Below are positions 4,135 through 6,181 of a DNA stretch of 6,181 nucleotides, piece by piece. The stretch comes from Candidatus Dormiibacterota bacterium (GTDB taxonomy: Bacteria; Chloroflexota; Dormibacteria; UBA8260), in contig CATPBU010000261.1 in NCBI GenBank assembly GCA_955652455.1, forward strand, positions 1 to 6,181. Reading direction: 5' to 3'. The position numbers and the translations under genes are program-made. The notes below the pieces were generated by a model, which was not told where the DNA came from, ran no database searches, and was given only the letters and a program-made list of their open reading frames with translations. Each line of letters opens with the position of its first letter. The first letter of the stretch is position 1.

Positions 4135-6181
4135 TCATACAGCCGGCGTCGTGTAATCAGCGACCGCCGGCCTAAAGCCGCCAGCCACGTCGGCCCGTTG
4201 GAGCCACGGAGCGGCTCGAAGCGCCTCGAACGTCATCCGCGCCTGATCGAGCTGCTCGCTCGCTTCAGCCGAACGACCGCGGGCGGCGAGCCACTCGCCC
4301 AGCTCCAGACGCGTCACCGCGAGCCAGAACGGGCGGTTCAGTGAGCTGAAGGCATCGATGGCGCGCTCGAAGTTGCCGGCAACCTCGGCGTCGTCACCAT
4401 GACCTTCAGCAAGCCGGCCTTGCCAGCGCAGGATGTGCGCGTCCACGCCGGGTTGGCGCCCGGGGCGGTGGTAACGCCCTACCAGATCGATCAACTCGCG
4501 CACCTTTTCCTCGCGCCCGAGGACAAACGCTGCGTCGATCGCCTGGATCAGCGCCCTACGTGCAGGGATGGGAAACGAGCGCTCCAGGCAGGTGCGCAGC
4601 GCAGTCTCAGCCGCGGTCAGTGCATCCGACGGGCGTCCATCCGCGTTCGCCAGCACAGCGGACGCCGCCAGGAAGTCGCCGCGCATTTCGGTATGGACCC
4701 CCTCGAGCAACGGACCGATCTCCGCGATCAATGTGCGTGCGCGATCGATCTCTCCGCGCCAGACATATAGCCAGGTCATGTTCACGGAGCCACCCGGACC
4801 TGCAATGTACCCCTGCATGTCTGCCGCATCGACCTCCAGGTAGTGCGCGTAGAGGGAAGCGCACTCGTCCCATCGACCCAGCTCCAACAACGCCGGGATG
4901 CGTATCAGGGTGACCTCGACGACGCGCCGCCGGTCACCGAGGCGGCGCGCGAGCGTCTCACCCTCCTCGTAGAGGCTCAGAGCCTCTTCGATGCGCTCCT
5001 TCTCTTCCAGCGTCGCGCCGACGTTCCCGTAGGTGGCGCTTGCGACCAGCGGCAGGTTGTTGTCGAGCGCCGACTTCAGAGCAGCCTGTTCGAGCACCTC
5101 TGCTTCGTCAAGACGCCCGTGCGCCGCCAGAATGCAGGCCTTGGTGTCCAGCGCCATCGTGAAAACCTCTGCAAGACCCTCTGATTCAGCGACCTGGAGT
5201 GCCTGCTCGGTCCTCTCCATCCCACGCTCGAGCTCGCCATGGAAATACAGCGATCTGCCGAGGCGTGCCAGCGTCATTGCCCGGTCGGCTGCCAATCGTG
5301 GGCTCTCCGCGGTGACCGCGGAAAGCATGCCGAGCGCACGCTCTGCGGCCTCGATCGCCTCGGCGATCTTGCCTTCGCCAGCCAGCGTCCCGGCGGACCT
5401 CGCCAGCGCCACGGCCGCTGCGTGGAGGTTGCCCTGGGCTTCGAAGAGCTCCTCGGCCCGCTCGAAATGAGTTCTCGCACGCTCGACATGGCCCTGCATC
5501 CAGGCCATGTCTCCTGCGCGCGAATGGAGTTCGCCCGCTGAGGCGTCGTCCGCCAGTACGAGTGCCTGCTCGTAGTAGCGCTGCGCGGACTGCGCCGCCG
5601 CCAGCGACGCCGCGTGCTCACCAGCGCGCACCAGGGCCACCCGGGCTCGCTCTCGAATGTCGGCCGCGTCGCCTGCCTCCGGGTCGGCCGCATGCGCCTC
5701 CACGAGATGGGACGCAACCACCTCGGCCACCTCTTCCTCTTCGGACCACGCGCTCTCCAGGTACGCGGCCGCGGCGAGATGTCGAAGTTTGCGCTCGCGC
5801 CGCGCGAGCGTTCCGTACGCCACACTCCGCACCAGGTCCTGGACGAACAGGTACTGCCCACGTTCGGGGGAACGCGGGTCGGACTGGATGGCAAGAAGAT
5901 CCTTGTTCACCAGCGCAGTCAGTACGGCCTCAACCTCGGCCGCCGGTTCGGCAGTGATCGCGCCGAGCGCGTGTGCGGTGAACGACTTGCCGAGAACCGC
6001 GGCGTCTTGGAGAAGCTGCCGTTCGGTCGTGCCAAGGCTGTCCAGCCGCGCCGCGATCAGTGCATGCAGGCTTTCCGGAACCTCGAGCGACTCCAGCGAA
6101 CCGTTTGTCCGATACGCTCCGCCCTGCCGCACCAGAAGGCCGCGGTCGAGCAGCATGCGCACCGTCTCCACGGCGTACAGC
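4135..6181 (-). CDS. C-terminal part of large AAA-ATPase/TPR protein, probably class III adenylate/guanylate cyclase type (5' end outside window)
   Basis: This frame runs from the right edge (first complete codon Leu, then YAVETVRMLLDRGLL) to TGA at 4137-4135, giving 681 visible residues. The GTG at 6171 is only an internal Val codon, because the coding match continues upstream to the edge. The first 140 residues are the end of a STAND/AAA-type ATPase module: VPESLHALIAARLDSL (31-46), LLQDAAVLGKSFTAHAL (53-69), and RSPERGQYLFVQDLVR followed by VAYGTLARRERK. These phrases are typical of actinobacterial proteins that join a class III cyclase domain, an AAA ATPase and TPRs. From about 175 to 660 it is a run of degenerate TPR helices (for example GHVERARTHFERAEELF, GELERGMERTEQAL, GRLDEAEVLEQAAL, ERIEEALSLYEEGETLARRLGD, GRSAEASEQLDQARMTFEAL). 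There is no C-terminal LuxR helix-turn-helix, which argues against a MalT/LAL regulator. The N-terminal effector domain is not visible, so a cyclase, kinase or SARP-type head is inferred, not seen. Probably cytoplasmic. Confidence 0.85.
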   Translation of the reverse strand, partial: LYAVETVRMLLDRGLLVRQGGAYRTNGSLESLEVPESLHALIAARLDSLGTTERQLLQDAAVLGKSFTAHALGAITAEPAAEVEAVLTALVNKDLLAIQSDPRSPERGQYLFVQDLVRSVAYGTLARRERKLRHLAAAAYLESAWSEEEEVAEVVASHLVEAHAADPEAGDAADIRERARVALVRAGEHAASLAAAQSAQRYYEQALVLADDASAGELHSRAGDMAWMQGHVERARTHFERAEELFEAQGNLHAAAVALARSAGTLAGEGKIAEAIEAAERALGMLSAVTAESPRLAADRAMTLARLGRSLYFHGELERGMERTEQALQVAESEGLAEVFTMALDTKACILAAHGRLDEAEVLEQAALKSALDNNLPLVASATYGNVGATLEEKERIEEALSLYEEGETLARRLGDRRRVVEVTLIRIPALLELGRWDECASLYAHYLEVDAADMQGYIAGPGGSVNMTWLYVWRGEIDRARTLIAEIGPLLEGVHTEMRGDFLAASAVLANADGRPSDALTAAETALRTCLERSFPIPARRALIQAIDAAFVLGREEKVRELIDLVGRYHRPGRQPGVDAHILRWQGRLAEGHGDDAEVAGNFERAIDAFSSLNRPFWLAVTRLELGEWLAARGRSAEASEQLDQARMTFEALRAAPWLQRADVAGGFRPAVADYTTPAV

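Overview
The window is GC-rich with strongly GC-biased third codon positions. It reads as a chromosomal stretch of an actinobacterium-like organism. The reasons are the type of large AAA/TPR signalling protein at the right edge, the actinobacterial look of the CorA and aldo/keto reductase homologues, and several genes that appear to be transcribed without a leader. Nothing visible fixes the lineage more closely. I see no rRNA, tRNA, insertion sequence, CRISPR array or phage gene.

Layout, left to right. (1) Bases 1-203, minus strand: the start of a secreted protein with a clear signal peptide and an N-terminus like those of BNR/sialidase-like secreted proteins. A good promoter and Shine-Dalgarno sequence precede it. 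(2) Bases 204-755: mostly non-coding, holding a possible 44-residue membrane peptide (489-623) and two inverted repeats. (3) Bases 756-911, plus strand: a 51-residue two-helix membrane protein of the lmo0937/DUF5670 type, with a strong Shine-Dalgarno sequence and a hairpin over its stop codon. (4) Bases 1129-1722, plus strand: a GNAT N-acetyltransferase. (5) Bases 1765-2733, minus strand: an aldo/keto reductase with all four catalytic residues, convergent with the acetyltransferase. (6) Bases 2734-3036: a divergent intergenic region with promoter elements for the reductase and corA. (7) Bases 3037-4086, plus strand: a CorA-family divalent cation transporter. (8) Bases 4135-6181, minus strand, running off the right edge: the C-terminal 681 residues of a large AAA-ATPase/TPR protein, most like the regulatory part of class III adenylate/guanylate cyclases.

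The genes alternate in direction and each seems to be its own transcription unit. There is no visible operon and no shared pathway, so this looks like ordinary chromosomal housekeeping and accessory content. The notable points are regulatory: three of the genes lack a Shine-Dalgarno sequence and have a -10-like hexamer 7-10 bases before the start codon, and a perfect inverted repeat overlaps the proposed corA -35 element. I found no convincing evidence of a new multi-gene system.
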